A DNA stretch of 64,000 bases from Bryobacteraceae bacterium (GTDB lineage: Bacteria > Acidobacteriota > Terriglobia > Bryobacterales > Bryobacteraceae), in the NCBI GenBank assembly GCA_025056865.1, contig JANWVO010000052.1, positions 186,001-250,000 of the forward strand. The letters run 5' to 3'. The notes beneath the pieces were generated by a model. The model was not told the origin of the DNA. It saw only the letters and a program-made list of their open reading frames with translations, and made no database searches. The translations under genes and the position numbers were made by a program. Numbering within the stretch: the stretch's first letter is position 1; each line of letters opens with the position of its first letter. This document shows positions 1 to 8,485 of the stretch, in pieces.

Positions 1-823
1 CCCCCACCGGCTCTTCGGTCTGCGTTTCAGCGGCGGCGATTTCCTCTTCCGCTGCTTCCTCAACCGCCGGAGCCTCCGCCCCGGCTTCTGCGGGCAGGTC
101 CACCGGGGCTTCTGCCGGCTCCGCCCCAGACTCTGCCGGCTCCTCCCACGCGGCCCCATGCTCGAGCGCTTCCACCCGGTCGAGGATCTTTTCGGCGGCC
201 TCCTCGGCGGCCTCTTCCAGCTCCTGCTCGGTCAGAGGAGCCACAGCCTCGCCCTGGGCGGCTTCTTCCTGCCGGCGGCGATACTTGGCCAGCGACTCGC
301 CCGGCAGCAGCACGATTTCCTCTTCCACACCAGCTTCTGCCTGGGACTCCGCAGCCGCAGGCTCCGAAGCGGTTTCCTCCAGAGTGGCGAATTTCGATTC
401 CGGGAGGCCCCGCCCGCTGCGGCGGCGCCGCCGCGTGCGGCGGCTGCGGCGCTCGCGCGTCTCGGCCGCCGGGGCCGGCTCGGCCGGGGCGGCCTGCGTC
501 GGTGCTTCGGCGGCGGCAGCCGGCGTCTCCCGGCCGCGGCCGCGATCCTGCGAGCGCCGGTCATCAGGCACGCGGTCGAACTCGTCGGCGTTTTCCTCGA
601 AGAAGTCCGACACGTAAAGGAAGCAGTCCCGCTCGAGCCCGAGGTCGACGAACGCCGACTGCATGCCCGGCAGCACGCGCGTCACCCGGCCTTTGTGAAT
701 GCTTCCGGCCAGCGAGTATTCGTTGGCGCGCTGGAAATAGATTTCTACGAGCTGGCCATCCTCGAGAATGGCAGCTTTCGTTTCATGGCGGTTCTGGCTG
801 ACCACCAGTTCCTTCGATGGCAT
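1..823 (-). CDS. rng: Ribonuclease E/G, N-terminal part (cut by window edge)
   Basis: Start of the RNase E/G endonuclease, which acts in rRNA maturation and mRNA decay; the gene runs off the left edge, leaving about 274 residues visible. Residues 3-76 are the first half of the S1 RNA-binding domain, with the signature GRVTRVLPGMQSAFVDLGL at 45-63 and FLYVSD at 68-73. From about residue 80 to the edge the protein is low complexity: Arg-rich at 122-138, then Glu/Ala/Pro-rich. It is therefore a very long insertion within or just after the S1 domain, absent from E. coli RNase G. The ATG at 823 has GGAGG nine bases upstream. The gene follows rodA on the same strand after about 300 bp. The catalytic domain lies outside the window, so RNase E and RNase G cannot be told apart. 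Confidence 0.88.
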   Translation of the reverse strand, partial: MPSKELVVSQNRHETKAAILEDGQLVEIYFQRANEYSLAGSIHKGRVTRVLPGMQSAFVDLGLERDCFLYVSDFFEENADEFDRVPDDRRSQDRGRGRETPAAAAEAPTQAAPAEPAPAAETRERRSRRTRRRRRSGRGLPESKFATLEETASEPAAAESQAEAGVEEEIVLLPGESLAKYRRRQEEAAQGEAVAPLTEQELEEAAEEAAEKILDRVEALEHGAAWEEPAESGAEPAEAPVDLPAEAGAEAPAVEEAAEEEIAAAETQTEEPVG

Positions 824-1121
824 GTGTTGATACCTCCGCTCCAGAAGCGTGAAGCACTGGAGGGGAGAGAGGAGGGATCAGATGTTCCGGCCAGCTCAGG
901 CGGGAAGGGCCGCTGACGCCGGGGACTCGACCCCGGCCCGGTCCTTCCAGTGCAAGAAACCTTTTCAACCGCCGCGGACCCAGCCGGGCGCCGCTTGGGC
1001 GCCGCACCTGCTGGCAAGCCCCGCAGGCGGGAGGCGTCATCACGCCTGCCAAAACCCTGTTCTCAACGGTCGCCTGCCGCCGGATCGGCTCACCTCTCCG
1101 GACACGCTCTCTCGTTCCAGA
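824..1121. other. Spacer between rodA and rng, no gene seen
   Basis: This is 298 bp between two minus-strand genes. Reading frames here are short and unlike any family I know. A 6-bp stem (AGGCGT/ACGCCT, near 1035-1050) has no following T-run, so I do not call it a terminator. The rng ribosome binding site lies at the low-coordinate end. Confidence 0.5.
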
Positions 1122-2213
1122 TCACGCTGCGAATCGCCGGAGCCGCACATTGTTGACAAGCCCCAGCATCATGAAAACCGACAACATGCTCGATCCCCCG
1201 TAGCTCATCAGGGGCAGCGGAATGCCGGTGACCGGCATCCGCCCTACCGCCATGCCCGCATTCACGAGCAGATGAAACAGCAGCAGCGAGCAGACACCCA
1301 TGCAGATGAACATCCCGGCCCGGTCGGGCGCCGCCTGCGCGTTCTGCGCGATCTGCATCAGCAGCAGGAAATACAGCCCGAAAACCACCAGAATGCCCAC
1401 AAATCCGTGTTCTTCGGCGAAGGCGGAAATCAGAAAGTCCGTGTGGGCCACCGGCAGAAACCGGAGCTGCGTCTGAGAGCCCCGTGTCACGCCGCGGCCC
1501 CAGATGCCGCCAGCGCCGACCGCAATCTTCGACTGGATCACCTGGTACCCTTTCCCCATCGGGTCTCTCATCGGATCCAGGAATGTTTCCAGCCGAGCCT
1601 TCTGATAATCCTTCAGCATGAACCAGCCGACGGGCATCAGCAGAGCAGCGACGGCGGCGATCACAAGGACGTGCTGCCAGCGGATTCCGCCGAAAAACAG
1701 TCCAGCCAGCAGCACCGGCACGTACGTCAGGGACGTGCCGAGGTCAGGCTGCATCGCCACCAGGCCGCAGGGAATGCCCACCAGCAGGCCCAGTTTCAAC
1801 AGGTCCCGGCCCTCCAGCCGATCCGATCTCAACTCCGCCAGATACCGGGCTACCAGTAATACTATCACCAGTTTGACAAATTCCGAAGGCTGAAACTTGA
1901 AGCCGAACCCAAGCGGGATCCATCGCTTCGATCCCCACACGAGCGAGCCCACCAGCGGGGTCAGCATCAGCAGGCCCAGGCTGGCCGCATACAGCGCCGG
2001 CACGTGGCCCAGCATGTTGTGATAATCGATGCGCGCCATGATCCACATCAGCACAAATCCCGCGCACAGGAACAGCACCTGCTTCCACCACGCGCTGCGC
2101 CACGCGGTGTCGATGGTGGCGCTGTAGATCTGGAGGATGCCCAGGCCCGCCAGCGCCAGCGCCACCAGGATCATGGTCCAGTCCAGGTTGCGCACCGAGC
2201 GGTAGACGGCCAT
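1122..2213 (-). CDS. rodA: Rod-shape peptidoglycan glycosyltransferase RodA
   Basis: SEDS-family integral membrane protein of 363 residues that polymerises lipid II into glycan strands during cell elongation, working with the class B transpeptidase encoded just upstream. It begins MAVYRSVRNLDW and alternates hydrophobic helices throughout (about ten). Recognisable RodA stretches are the WGSKRWIPLG loop with QPSEF after it, and PLPLMSYGGSSML near the C-terminus. The start is fixed by a TGATG junction with the mrdA stop, so the two genes are probably translationally coupled. A longer in-frame opening upstream lies inside mrdA and is rejected. Length is normal for RodA. Confidence 0.95.
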   Translation of the reverse strand: MAVYRSVRNLDWTMILVALALAGLGILQIYSATIDTAWRSAWWKQVLFLCAGFVLMWIMARIDYHNMLGHVPALYAASLGLLMLTPLVGSLVWGSKRWIPLGFGFKFQPSEFVKLVIVLLVARYLAELRSDRLEGRDLLKLGLLVGIPCGLVAMQPDLGTSLTYVPVLLAGLFFGGIRWQHVLVIAAVAALLMPVGWFMLKDYQKARLETFLDPMRDPMGKGYQVIQSKIAVGAGGIWGRGVTRGSQTQLRFLPVAHTDFLISAFAEEHGFVGILVVFGLYFLLLMQIAQNAQAAPDRAGMFICMGVCSLLLFHLLVNAGMAVGRMPVTGIPLPLMSYGGSSMLSVFMMLGLVNNVRLRRFAA

Positions 2214-4108
2214 CAGCGGTTCTCCTTTCCGGCGCCCGGCGGCGTCAGCCAGGCCGCCGCGAGGCTCGCCGGCGGCTGCGCCAGCTTCTGCATGCGGGCC
2301 TTCTTGTCGAAGTACGCCTTGATGACATCGCGCGCGATGGGCGCCGCCATGTCCCCGTGCGCGCCGTTCTCCCACAGCACGGCCACGACAATTTCGGGAT
2401 TCGTGCCCGGCGCGAAGCCGACAAACCACGCGTTGTCGTGCCAGTCTTCGCTGTTCTTCAGCCTCAGCAGCTCGTTCGAAGCAAGCTGCGCCGTGCCCGT
2501 CTTGCCGCACATTTCGATGCCCGGGATGCGCGAGGCCGCTGCCGTGCCCCACCCGTTGACCACGGCGCACATGCCGTCGACCACCTTGCGGACATTTTCG
2601 GCATCAAAGCCTGCTTTCCGCACCGGCGGCTCCGGCTGCTCCGGCCGGACCACATGCGGCCGCATGAACACGCCTCCGTTGGCGATGCCGCCGATGGCGT
2701 ACGCCAACTGGATGGGCGTCACCGTCAGGGCGCCCTGCCCGATGGCGACCGAAATCGTTTCGCCTGCGTACCACTTCTCGCGCTGGGTGCGGATCTTCCA
2801 CTTCGAAGAAGGCACCACTCCTTCCTTCTCGCCCGGCAGGTCAATGCCGGTTTTCGCGCCCAGGCCGACCAGCTCCGCGTAGCTGGCGATCGTGTCAATG
2901 CCCAGCCGGTTGCCCACCGCATAGAAGAACACGTCGCAGCTCTGGGCGATGGCCGTCTTCAGGTTCACCGTGCCGTGGCCGCCGCGGCGGTGGCACTTGA
3001 AGTAGCGTCCGTACCAGGTGGCGCCGCCGGAACAATGCACCGTGAAGCTGTCGTCGATGGCTCCGGTCTCCAGCGCTGCCAGGGCCATGATCGGCTTGAA
3101 CGTCGAGCCCGGCGCGAGCTGCGCCTGGAGAGCGCGGTTGAACAGCGGGCGGTAAGGATCCTGCACCAGTTCGGAGAATTCGCGCGCGCTGATGCGGCTG
3201 GCGAAGCGGTTGGGATCGAACGCGGGCCTCGACACCAGCGCCAGCACGTCGCCGCTGCGCGGGTCGAGCGCCACCACCGCGCCGCGCTTGCCCTCCATGG
3301 CCAGCTCCGCCACGACCTGGAGATCGAGGTCGATCGTCAGCTTCAGATTCCTGCCAGGGATGGCCTCCTTCACGCCGAGCACCTCGCGCGTGTTCATCCG
3401 GTTGTCGACGCGCACCTGGCGCTGCCCGTCGATGCCGCTGAGCTGGTCGTTGTAATACCGCTCGACGCCCGCCTTGCCGATCAGGTCGCCCGGATTGTGG
3501 TGGGCCCACTCGGGCGAATTCAGCTCGGCGTCGCTGATCTCGCCCACATAGCCGAGCAGGTGCGCCGCCAGCCCGTCTTTCGGATACACGCGGTACTGCG
3601 ATTTGATCAGCTCCAGCTCCGGAAAGCCGTTGGCGCCGCGGAAGGCCTCGACGAAGGCCAGCTCATCGGGGCTGAGCTCTTCCTTGAGCGGAATGGCGAA
3701 ATAGGTGGGCTGGTTGCGGTAGCGGTGGACCTTGGCTTCCAGCTCCGCCGGATCGATGTTCAGGCCCAGGGCGATGGGCCGCAGGTGCGCAGGACGCAGG
3801 TTGTCGCGCGAAAGGATGAGGCGGTAGGACTCGTGATTGTCGACAATGACGCGGCCGTCGCGGTCGAGGATCTTCCCGCGCGGAGCGAGGATCGGCAGGC
3901 TCTTGATCTGGTTCTGCTGGGCCTTCTCCAAATAGAACTCCTCGTTGAGCACCTGAAGGTCCCAGTAGCCGAGCAGCAGGTAAATGAAGACGGCGAGGGT
4001 GAAGTACTGAAAGGCCGCGATCTTGCCGGCGGCAAACTTCGCCTCGTCCCGGAAGAACGGCCGGCCGGGGGCGAGGTCGGGTTCCTTTTCTGCGCGGAGG
4101 TAACGCAC
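2213..4108 (-). CDS. mrdA: Penicillin-binding protein 2 (elongation transpeptidase)
   Basis: Class B PBP of 631 residues that cross-links peptidoglycan in the elongasome. It has one N-terminal membrane helix (about residues 31-47) and a PBP dimerisation domain (about 70-230). The transpeptidase domain carries all three penicillin-binding motifs: STFK at 335-338, SCD at 390-392 and KTGTA at 536-540. The first codon is GTG, with no good Shine-Dalgarno in front. It lies 97 bp downstream of mreD and overlaps rodA by one base, the usual mre-mrd order. Predicted to be held in the cytoplasmic membrane with its catalytic domain in the periplasm. Confidence 0.96.
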   Translation of the reverse strand: MRYLRAEKEPDLAPGRPFFRDEAKFAAGKIAAFQYFTLAVFIYLLLGYWDLQVLNEEFYLEKAQQNQIKSLPILAPRGKILDRDGRVIVDNHESYRLILSRDNLRPAHLRPIALGLNIDPAELEAKVHRYRNQPTYFAIPLKEELSPDELAFVEAFRGANGFPELELIKSQYRVYPKDGLAAHLLGYVGEISDAELNSPEWAHHNPGDLIGKAGVERYYNDQLSGIDGQRQVRVDNRMNTREVLGVKEAIPGRNLKLTIDLDLQVVAELAMEGKRGAVVALDPRSGDVLALVSRPAFDPNRFASRISAREFSELVQDPYRPLFNRALQAQLAPGSTFKPIMALAALETGAIDDSFTVHCSGGATWYGRYFKCHRRGGHGTVNLKTAIAQSCDVFFYAVGNRLGIDTIASYAELVGLGAKTGIDLPGEKEGVVPSSKWKIRTQREKWYAGETISVAIGQGALTVTPIQLAYAIGGIANGGVFMRPHVVRPEQPEPPVRKAGFDAENVRKVVDGMCAVVNGWGTAAASRIPGIEMCGKTGTAQLASNELLRLKNSEDWHDNAWFVGFAPGTNPEIVVAVLWENGAHGDMAAPIARDVIKAYFDKKARMQKLAQPPASLAAAWLTPPGAGKENR

Positions 4109-4205
4109 GGGAATCGGCGGCCCGGCGCGGGCCGCAACTTTTCAGTGTATCGCCGATGGCGCGCCGCGCCCGCCCGCAGCCGGCTCGCGCCTCCGTTGGC
4201 GGCGG

Positions 4206-4739
4206 TCACTCCTCGCGCCGGAAGCGGTCGAGGAAACTGAACAGCGCCGCCGCCACCACGGCATTGAGGAACGCGTAGATCACCGTTTGCGGAATGGGGA
4301 AATCCACCTGCCGGCCCAGCAGCCCGCGGCTCAGCGCCCAGAAGAAGAACTGGTGGAAGATGAAAAAGAAGAAGCTCAGGATGAAGCGCAGGGCGGGGTG
4401 TTCCACATCAAAGCGCATGCTGAGCGAGGCGGCGAAGTAGCCGGCCAGCGTCTTGCTGATGCCATTCATCCCCAGCGGCTGCGGCGACAGCGCGTCCTGC
4501 GCCAGCCCGATGATGCAGCCCGTCACCGCGCCGGAGGCGGGCCGGCGGCGCATCAGGGCGAAATAGACCGTCACCAGCAGCGGCAGTTCCAGGTAGGAGA
4601 GCGCGGCGAAGAAGCGCGGCAGATACACCTGGCATAGGATGGCGGCCAGCGGAGCCAACAGGTAGACGGCCGCGCCGTAACTGGCCGCCTTGCTCCGCTC
4701 GGCAAGGCCGGCGGCGAGGCTGTCGTCGAAACGGGTCAT
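4206..4739 (-). CDS. mreD: Rod shape-determining protein MreD
   Basis: Small polytopic membrane protein (177 residues) of the elongasome that bridges MreC and the PBP2/RodA synthase. The sequence is poorly conserved, as is usual for MreD, but it has about five hydrophobic segments, the expected length and the diagnostic position directly after mreC. Its ATG overlaps the mreC stop (ATGA), which indicates translational coupling. A family-typical F(D)xEHPALRF stretch occurs in the middle. The call rests mostly on position and topology. Confidence 0.9.
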   Translation of the reverse strand: MTRFDDSLAAGLAERSKAASYGAAVYLLAPLAAILCQVYLPRFFAALSYLELPLLVTVYFALMRRRPASGAVTGCIIGLAQDALSPQPLGMNGISKTLAGYFAASLSMRFDVEHPALRFILSFFFFIFHQFFFWALSRGLLGRQVDFPIPQTVIYAFLNAVVAAALFSFLDRFRREE

Positions 4740-5854
4740 GGCCGCGGCGGCTCCTGCTTCTTCGGCGCGCCGCCGTCGGCGGAGGGCGGCGCCGAGCGCC
4801 CGTTGGGCGCCGCAGGCGCCGGCTCGCGGGTGAAGTCCGGCACGCGGCCTTTGGAGCCAAGCTGCACGCCCTGGGCCTCCGCCATGCGGCGGTAGCGTTC
4901 GGCGAGGCGGTCGGCATCCGTGAGGAGCGCGCCGTTGTTTCCCCGCGCGGGCGGCTCGCTGCCCACACCGGGCTCCGGCGGAGGAGGAGGCAGCAGGCTC
5001 ACCGCATCGGATGGCGGCACGCCCGGCGGCGGCAGCATCCCATGAACTCCATCGAGCACGATCACCAGCTCATCCAGCCGCGTTTTCAGTCCGCTCGGCT
5101 CGACAAGAATCTCCCTGCCCGCCCTGCCCTCGCGCACGAGTTTCACCTGCCCGGCCGGCAGGCCGCGCGGGAAGACGCGGTCCGCCCCCGAGGTGTAGAT
5201 CCATTCGCCTGGCTCGAGCGGCGCTTCGCTGTCGATGTGCTCCAGCAGGCACAACCCGCTGCCCGTGCCCCGCAGGGCGCCCCGCAGCCGCAGCTTCTGC
5301 GTCACTACGCCTGCCACGGCGCCGGGCGCGGTGATGAGCTGGACCATCGCGGACATCGGATAGGCGGCGATCACTTTGCCGGCGATGCCCTCCGGCGTGA
5401 TGGCGGCCATGCCCTTCATCACCCCGTCCGACGATCCCCGGTCGATGAACACGGTGTGCGCTTCCGGGCCCGCGCCCGCGCCGATCACGCGGACGGCCAG
5501 CGTCTTCGACGGGATGCGCGCGCGGAACTGCGCCAGCGCCTGCGCCCGCTCGGCGGAGGCCAGCTCGGCCTCCAGGAAATGATTGCGGAGCTGTAGCTGG
5601 CCGAGCCGCCGTTTCAGCTCGCGGTTCTCCTGCACGGCACCGCGCCACACGAAATACTCCGAGAAAAACGACGCGGCCGCCACGCGGCCCGCTTCCACCG
5701 CGCGCGCCAGCGGCGTCACCGCCGCGACGGCCCAGACGCGGATCAGCGGCACGTCCTGGCTGCTCCGGATCTGCCACGCCAGCAGCATCATCTGGCCGGC
5801 CACGAGCAGCAGCAGCACGCTCAGGTTCCGGTAGCGGCCCAGAAAGCTGTCCAT
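4736..5854 (-). CDS. mreC: Rod shape-determining protein MreC with long proline-rich tail
   Basis: Bitopic elongasome scaffold (372 residues) that binds PBP2 in the periplasm. It has an N-terminal membrane segment (about residues 10-30), a coiled coil (about 65-110) and the double beta-barrel MreC core (about 115-270; VIGAGAGPEAHTVFIDRG and GIAGKVIAAYP are typical). The last hundred or so residues are an extra Pro/Gly/Ala-rich tail with runs such as LLPPPPPEPG, not needed for the fold and absent from most MreC proteins. The gene sits 30 bp after mreB and overlaps mreD by four bases. Confidence 0.94.
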   Translation of the reverse strand: MDSFLGRYRNLSVLLLLVAGQMMLLAWQIRSSQDVPLIRVWAVAAVTPLARAVEAGRVAAASFFSEYFVWRGAVQENRELKRRLGQLQLRNHFLEAELASAERAQALAQFRARIPSKTLAVRVIGAGAGPEAHTVFIDRGSSDGVMKGMAAITPEGIAGKVIAAYPMSAMVQLITAPGAVAGVVTQKLRLRGALRGTGSGLCLLEHIDSEAPLEPGEWIYTSGADRVFPRGLPAGQVKLVREGRAGREILVEPSGLKTRLDELVIVLDGVHGMLPPPGVPPSDAVSLLPPPPPEPGVGSEPPARGNNGALLTDADRLAERYRRMAEAQGVQLGSKGRVPDFTREPAPAAPNGRSAPPSADGGAPKKQEPPRP

Positions 5855-5884
5855 CGGCCCGGCAGCCTCGCTGCTTCCCCGGCG

Positions 5885-6910
5885 CTACTCGATCGCGATG
5901 CGCCGCAGCAGCTTGAAATCAGTCAGCATGCGCCCCGTGCCCAGCACGACGCTGGCCAGCGGGTCTTCGGCGATCGAGACCGGCAGCCCCGTCTCTTCGC
6001 GGATCCGCTTGTCGAGGTTCTTCAGCAGCGCGCCGCCGCCGGTGAGCACGATGCCGCGGTCGCTGATGTCGGCGCTCAGTTCCGGCGGCGTGCGCTCCAG
6101 CGCCACGCGGATGGCGTTCATGATGGTGGCGACACATTCCGACAGCGCCTCGCGGATCTCCTCATCGTTGACGACGATGGTCCGCGGCACGCCCTCGATC
6201 AGGTTGCGGCCCTTGATCTCCATCGTCATCGGCTTGTCCAGCGGATAGGCGCTGCCGATCTGGATCTTCACCTGCTCCGCCGTGCGCTCGCCGATCAGCA
6301 GGTTGTACTTCTTCTTGAGATACTCCATGATCGCCTCGTCCATCTCGTTGCCGGCCACGCGGACCGATCGCGAGTAGACGATGCCGGACAGCGAGATGAC
6401 GGCCACGTCGGTGGTTCCGCCGCCGATGTCGACGATCATGTTGCCGGAGGGTTCGGTGATCGGCAGTCCGGCGCCGATGGCGGCCACCATCGCCTGCTCC
6501 ACCAGGTGCACTTCGCTCGCCTTGGCGCGGTAGGCCGAATCAATGACGGCTCGCTTCTCCACCTGCGTGATCTCGCTCGGCACGCCGATGACGATGCGTG
6601 GATGCACCAGCACCTTGCGGCCGTGGGCCTTCTGAATGAAATAGTTCAGCATCCGCTCGGTCACCTTGAAGTCGGCGATGACGCCGTCCTTCATCGGCCG
6701 GATGGCGACGATGTTGCCGGGCGTGCGGCCCAGCATCTCCTTGGCTTCCTTGCCGACCGCCTCCACCTCGCCCGTCACCTTGTTGATGGCGACGATCGAC
6801 GGCTCGTTGACGACAATGCCCTTGCCCTTGGCGTAGACCAGCGTGTTCGCCGTGCCCAGATCGATGGCGAGATCCGATGAAAACAGACTGAATAAAGAAC
6901 GGATGTTCAT
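5885..6910 (-). CDS. mreB: Rod shape-determining protein MreB (actin homologue)
   Basis: Cytoskeletal ATPase that forms membrane-bound filaments directing lateral wall synthesis; first gene of the mreBCD-mrdA-rodA cluster. Starting at [19 protein letters not shown] the protein has 341 residues, the usual MreB length. The actin-fold phosphate loops are clear: [10 protein letters not shown] (17-26), [13 protein letters not shown] and GGGALL. An in-frame GTG at 6937 would add nine residues (PPGLSFLP-type) with no conservation, so the ATG at 6910 is preferred even though neither start has a good Shine-Dalgarno. The amphipathic N-terminus (RSLFSLF) fits membrane binding. Confidence 0.96.
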   Translation of the reverse strand: MNIRSLFSLFSSDLAIDLGTANTLVYAKGKGIVVNEPSIVAINKVTGEVEAVGKEAKEMLGRTPGNIVAIRPMKDGVIADFKVTERMLNYFIQKAHGRKVLVHPRIVIGVPSEITQVEKRAVIDSAYRAKASEVHLVEQAMVAAIGAGLPITEPSGNMIVDIGGGTTDVAVISLSGIVYSRSVRVAGNEMDEAIMEYLKKKYNLLIGERTAEQVKIQIGSAYPLDKPMTMEIKGRNLIEGVPRTIVVNDEEIREALSECVATIMNAIRVALERTPPELSADISDRGIVLTGGGALLKNLDKRIREETGLPVSIAEDPLASVVLGTGRMLTDFKLLRRIAIE

Positions 6911-7102
6911 GGGGAGGAATGAAAGCCCTGGCGGCACGCATCGGCAGCGCGCTGGGGCGCGCCCTCAGCCGGCCGCCCGTTTCTTCTTGAGAGTACCATA
7001 GGCGCGGGACCGCCTCGCCCGGCAGGAGGCGGAATCGACCGACACGGCGGGGCCTGCCACGGGCCTGCCGGCAGGCGCGCGGTTGTGACAAGATGGAGGA
7101 TC

Positions 7103-7375
7103 GTGGACGAGCGGCTCTTTTACACGGAATCCCGCACGACCAAGCCCGCCCGCCTGAACTGCCCCTTCTGCCGCACCGTCGAGGAATACGAGCTGGCATG
7201 GCTGATCCGACGGAAAAAGGACCGGCTGCCGCCCGGCGCCGATGAACGCGACCGGGCCAAGTTCGCCAGGGCACAGAGCTACATGGTGCTGATCGACGAC
7301 AAGGTGCGCTGCAAGAACCCGCGCTGCGGCCGCACTATCGAAGTCTCCGGCATCAAGACGACGGCATTCCTGTGA
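7103..7375 (+). CDS. Small zinc-ribbon-like protein of unknown function
   Basis: Protein of about 90 residues with two cysteine pairs, CPFC near the N-terminus and CKNPRC (CX4C) near the C-terminus, consistent with one zinc ribbon. Between them is a charged segment (RRKKDRLPPGADERDR). I do not recognise the family. The start is uncertain: GTG at 7103 has GGAGG only three bases away, and GTG at 7085 would add six residues. The stop overlaps the GTG start of the next gene (GTGA), so the two are probably translated together. The gene is divergent from mreB. Confidence 0.7.
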   Translation: MDERLFYTESRTTKPARLNCPFCRTVEEYELAWLIRRKKDRLPPGADERDRAKFARAQSYMVLIDDKVRCKNPRCGRTIEVSGIKTTAFL

Positions 7376-8475
7376 CGACGCGGCGCGCAACCCTGCTGGC
7401 TCTGGGAGGGCTGGCCGCCGCCTGCCGGCGCGGAGCCCGCGGCGGCTTCGCGGGCCGCGTGTTTGTGGCCTCGGCCGCGGAGCCGTCCCTCGGCGTAGTC
7501 GACCTGGCGCGCTTCGCTTTCGAGCGCGCGCTGCCGCTTCCTTCGCCGGCCACCACTGTCATGGCGGCGGACGGCCGCGTCTATGCGCTGTGCCCGGAGG
7601 CGCGCACGGTGGCGGTGTTCGACGCCCGCAGCCTGCAACCATCCGCGCGGCTGCGTCTGGCGGGGACGCCGTCCACAGCCATCCTCAAGCACGGCAGGCT
7701 CTGGGTGCTGCTGGCCGATCCGCCGCGGCTGGTTCCGGCGGATCTCGATCCGCTGCGGCTGCGTCCCTCCATCCCGCTGCCGGGCCGCCCGCTCAGCTTT
7801 GACATCGCCGATCCGCGCCCCGCCGCCTGCGTCGGCCTCGAAGGGGGCGTGGCCGTGTTCGTCGACCTGGAAAACGGCCTGCCGCTGCCGCCGCGGCTGC
7901 TGGAAGACCGCATCGGCACGGTGCGCTTCCGCTCCGACGGGCGCATGGCCATCGCCGCCGGGCTCGGCCGCCGCCAGCTCATCCTGCTCGATTCGGCCAC
8001 CCGCGACGTCGTCGTGCAGCTCCCGCTGGCCGTCACGCCCGAGCGCTTCTGCTTCAGCCCCGACGGCGGCCAGCTCTTCATCACCGGCGAGGGCAGCGAC
8101 TCGGTGGTGATCTGCTACCCCTACCGCACCGAGATCGCACAGACATCGCTCAGCGGCCGCAAGCCTGGCGAAATGGCCGCCTGCTCCGATCCCCCGCTGC
8201 TGTTCGTCTCCAACCCCCAGGCCGGCTCCGTCACCGCCTTCAGCATTTCCGAGCAGCGCGTGGTGGCGGTCATCGCCGCCGGCACGGAACCCGGCCAGAT
8301 CCTGGTCACCCCCGACGAGGAGTTCGCGCTCGTGCTGAACCGCGCCTCCGGCGACATGGCGGTGATCCGCGTTCCGGCCATCCCCGTCGACACGCGCCGC
8401 CGCAAGACCGCCCCGCTGTTCACGATGATCCCCGTGGGCCCGCGCCCGGAAGCGGCAGTGGTCGTGCCGGCTTGA
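7372..8475 (+). CDS. YncE/YVTN-type beta-propeller protein, probably exported
   Basis: Protein of 367 residues. The N-terminus (TTRRATLLALGGLAAACRRG) looks like a signal peptide, possibly a lipoprotein signal with Cys at about 18, although the lipobox is weak. The rest is a series of short beta-rich repeats with phrases such as VYALCPEARTVAVFD and FVSNPQAGSVTAFS, typical of YVTN/cytochrome-D1-like propellers. Such proteins are usually periplasmic and bind ligands or partners; no catalytic motif is visible. It starts at a GTG overlapping the stop of the zinc-ribbon gene and ends 10 bp from the convergent antiporter gene. Confidence 0.75.
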   Translation: MTTRRATLLALGGLAAACRRGARGGFAGRVFVASAAEPSLGVVDLARFAFERALPLPSPATTVMAADGRVYALCPEARTVAVFDARSLQPSARLRLAGTPSTAILKHGRLWVLLADPPRLVPADLDPLRLRPSIPLPGRPLSFDIADPRPAACVGLEGGVAVFVDLENGLPLPPRLLEDRIGTVRFRSDGRMAIAAGLGRRQLILLDSATRDVVVQLPLAVTPERFCFSPDGGQLFITGEGSDSVVICYPYRTEIAQTSLSGRKPGEMAACSDPPLLFVSNPQAGSVTAFSISEQRVVAVIAAGTEPGQILVTPDEEFALVLNRASGDMAVIRVPAIPVDTRRRKTAPLFTMIPVGPRPEAAVVVPA

Positions 8476-8485
8476 GCCGCCCCGT

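Noticed and set aside
2357-4240. 627-codon plus-strand frame across mrdA
   Set aside because: Shadow of mrdA; product is Arg/Ala/Asp-rich and unlike any family.
7063-7076. GCCTGCCGGCAGGC palindrome as a terminator or operator between mreB and the zinc-ribbon gene
   Set aside because: No T-run on either strand and such GC palindromes are expected by chance in this base composition.
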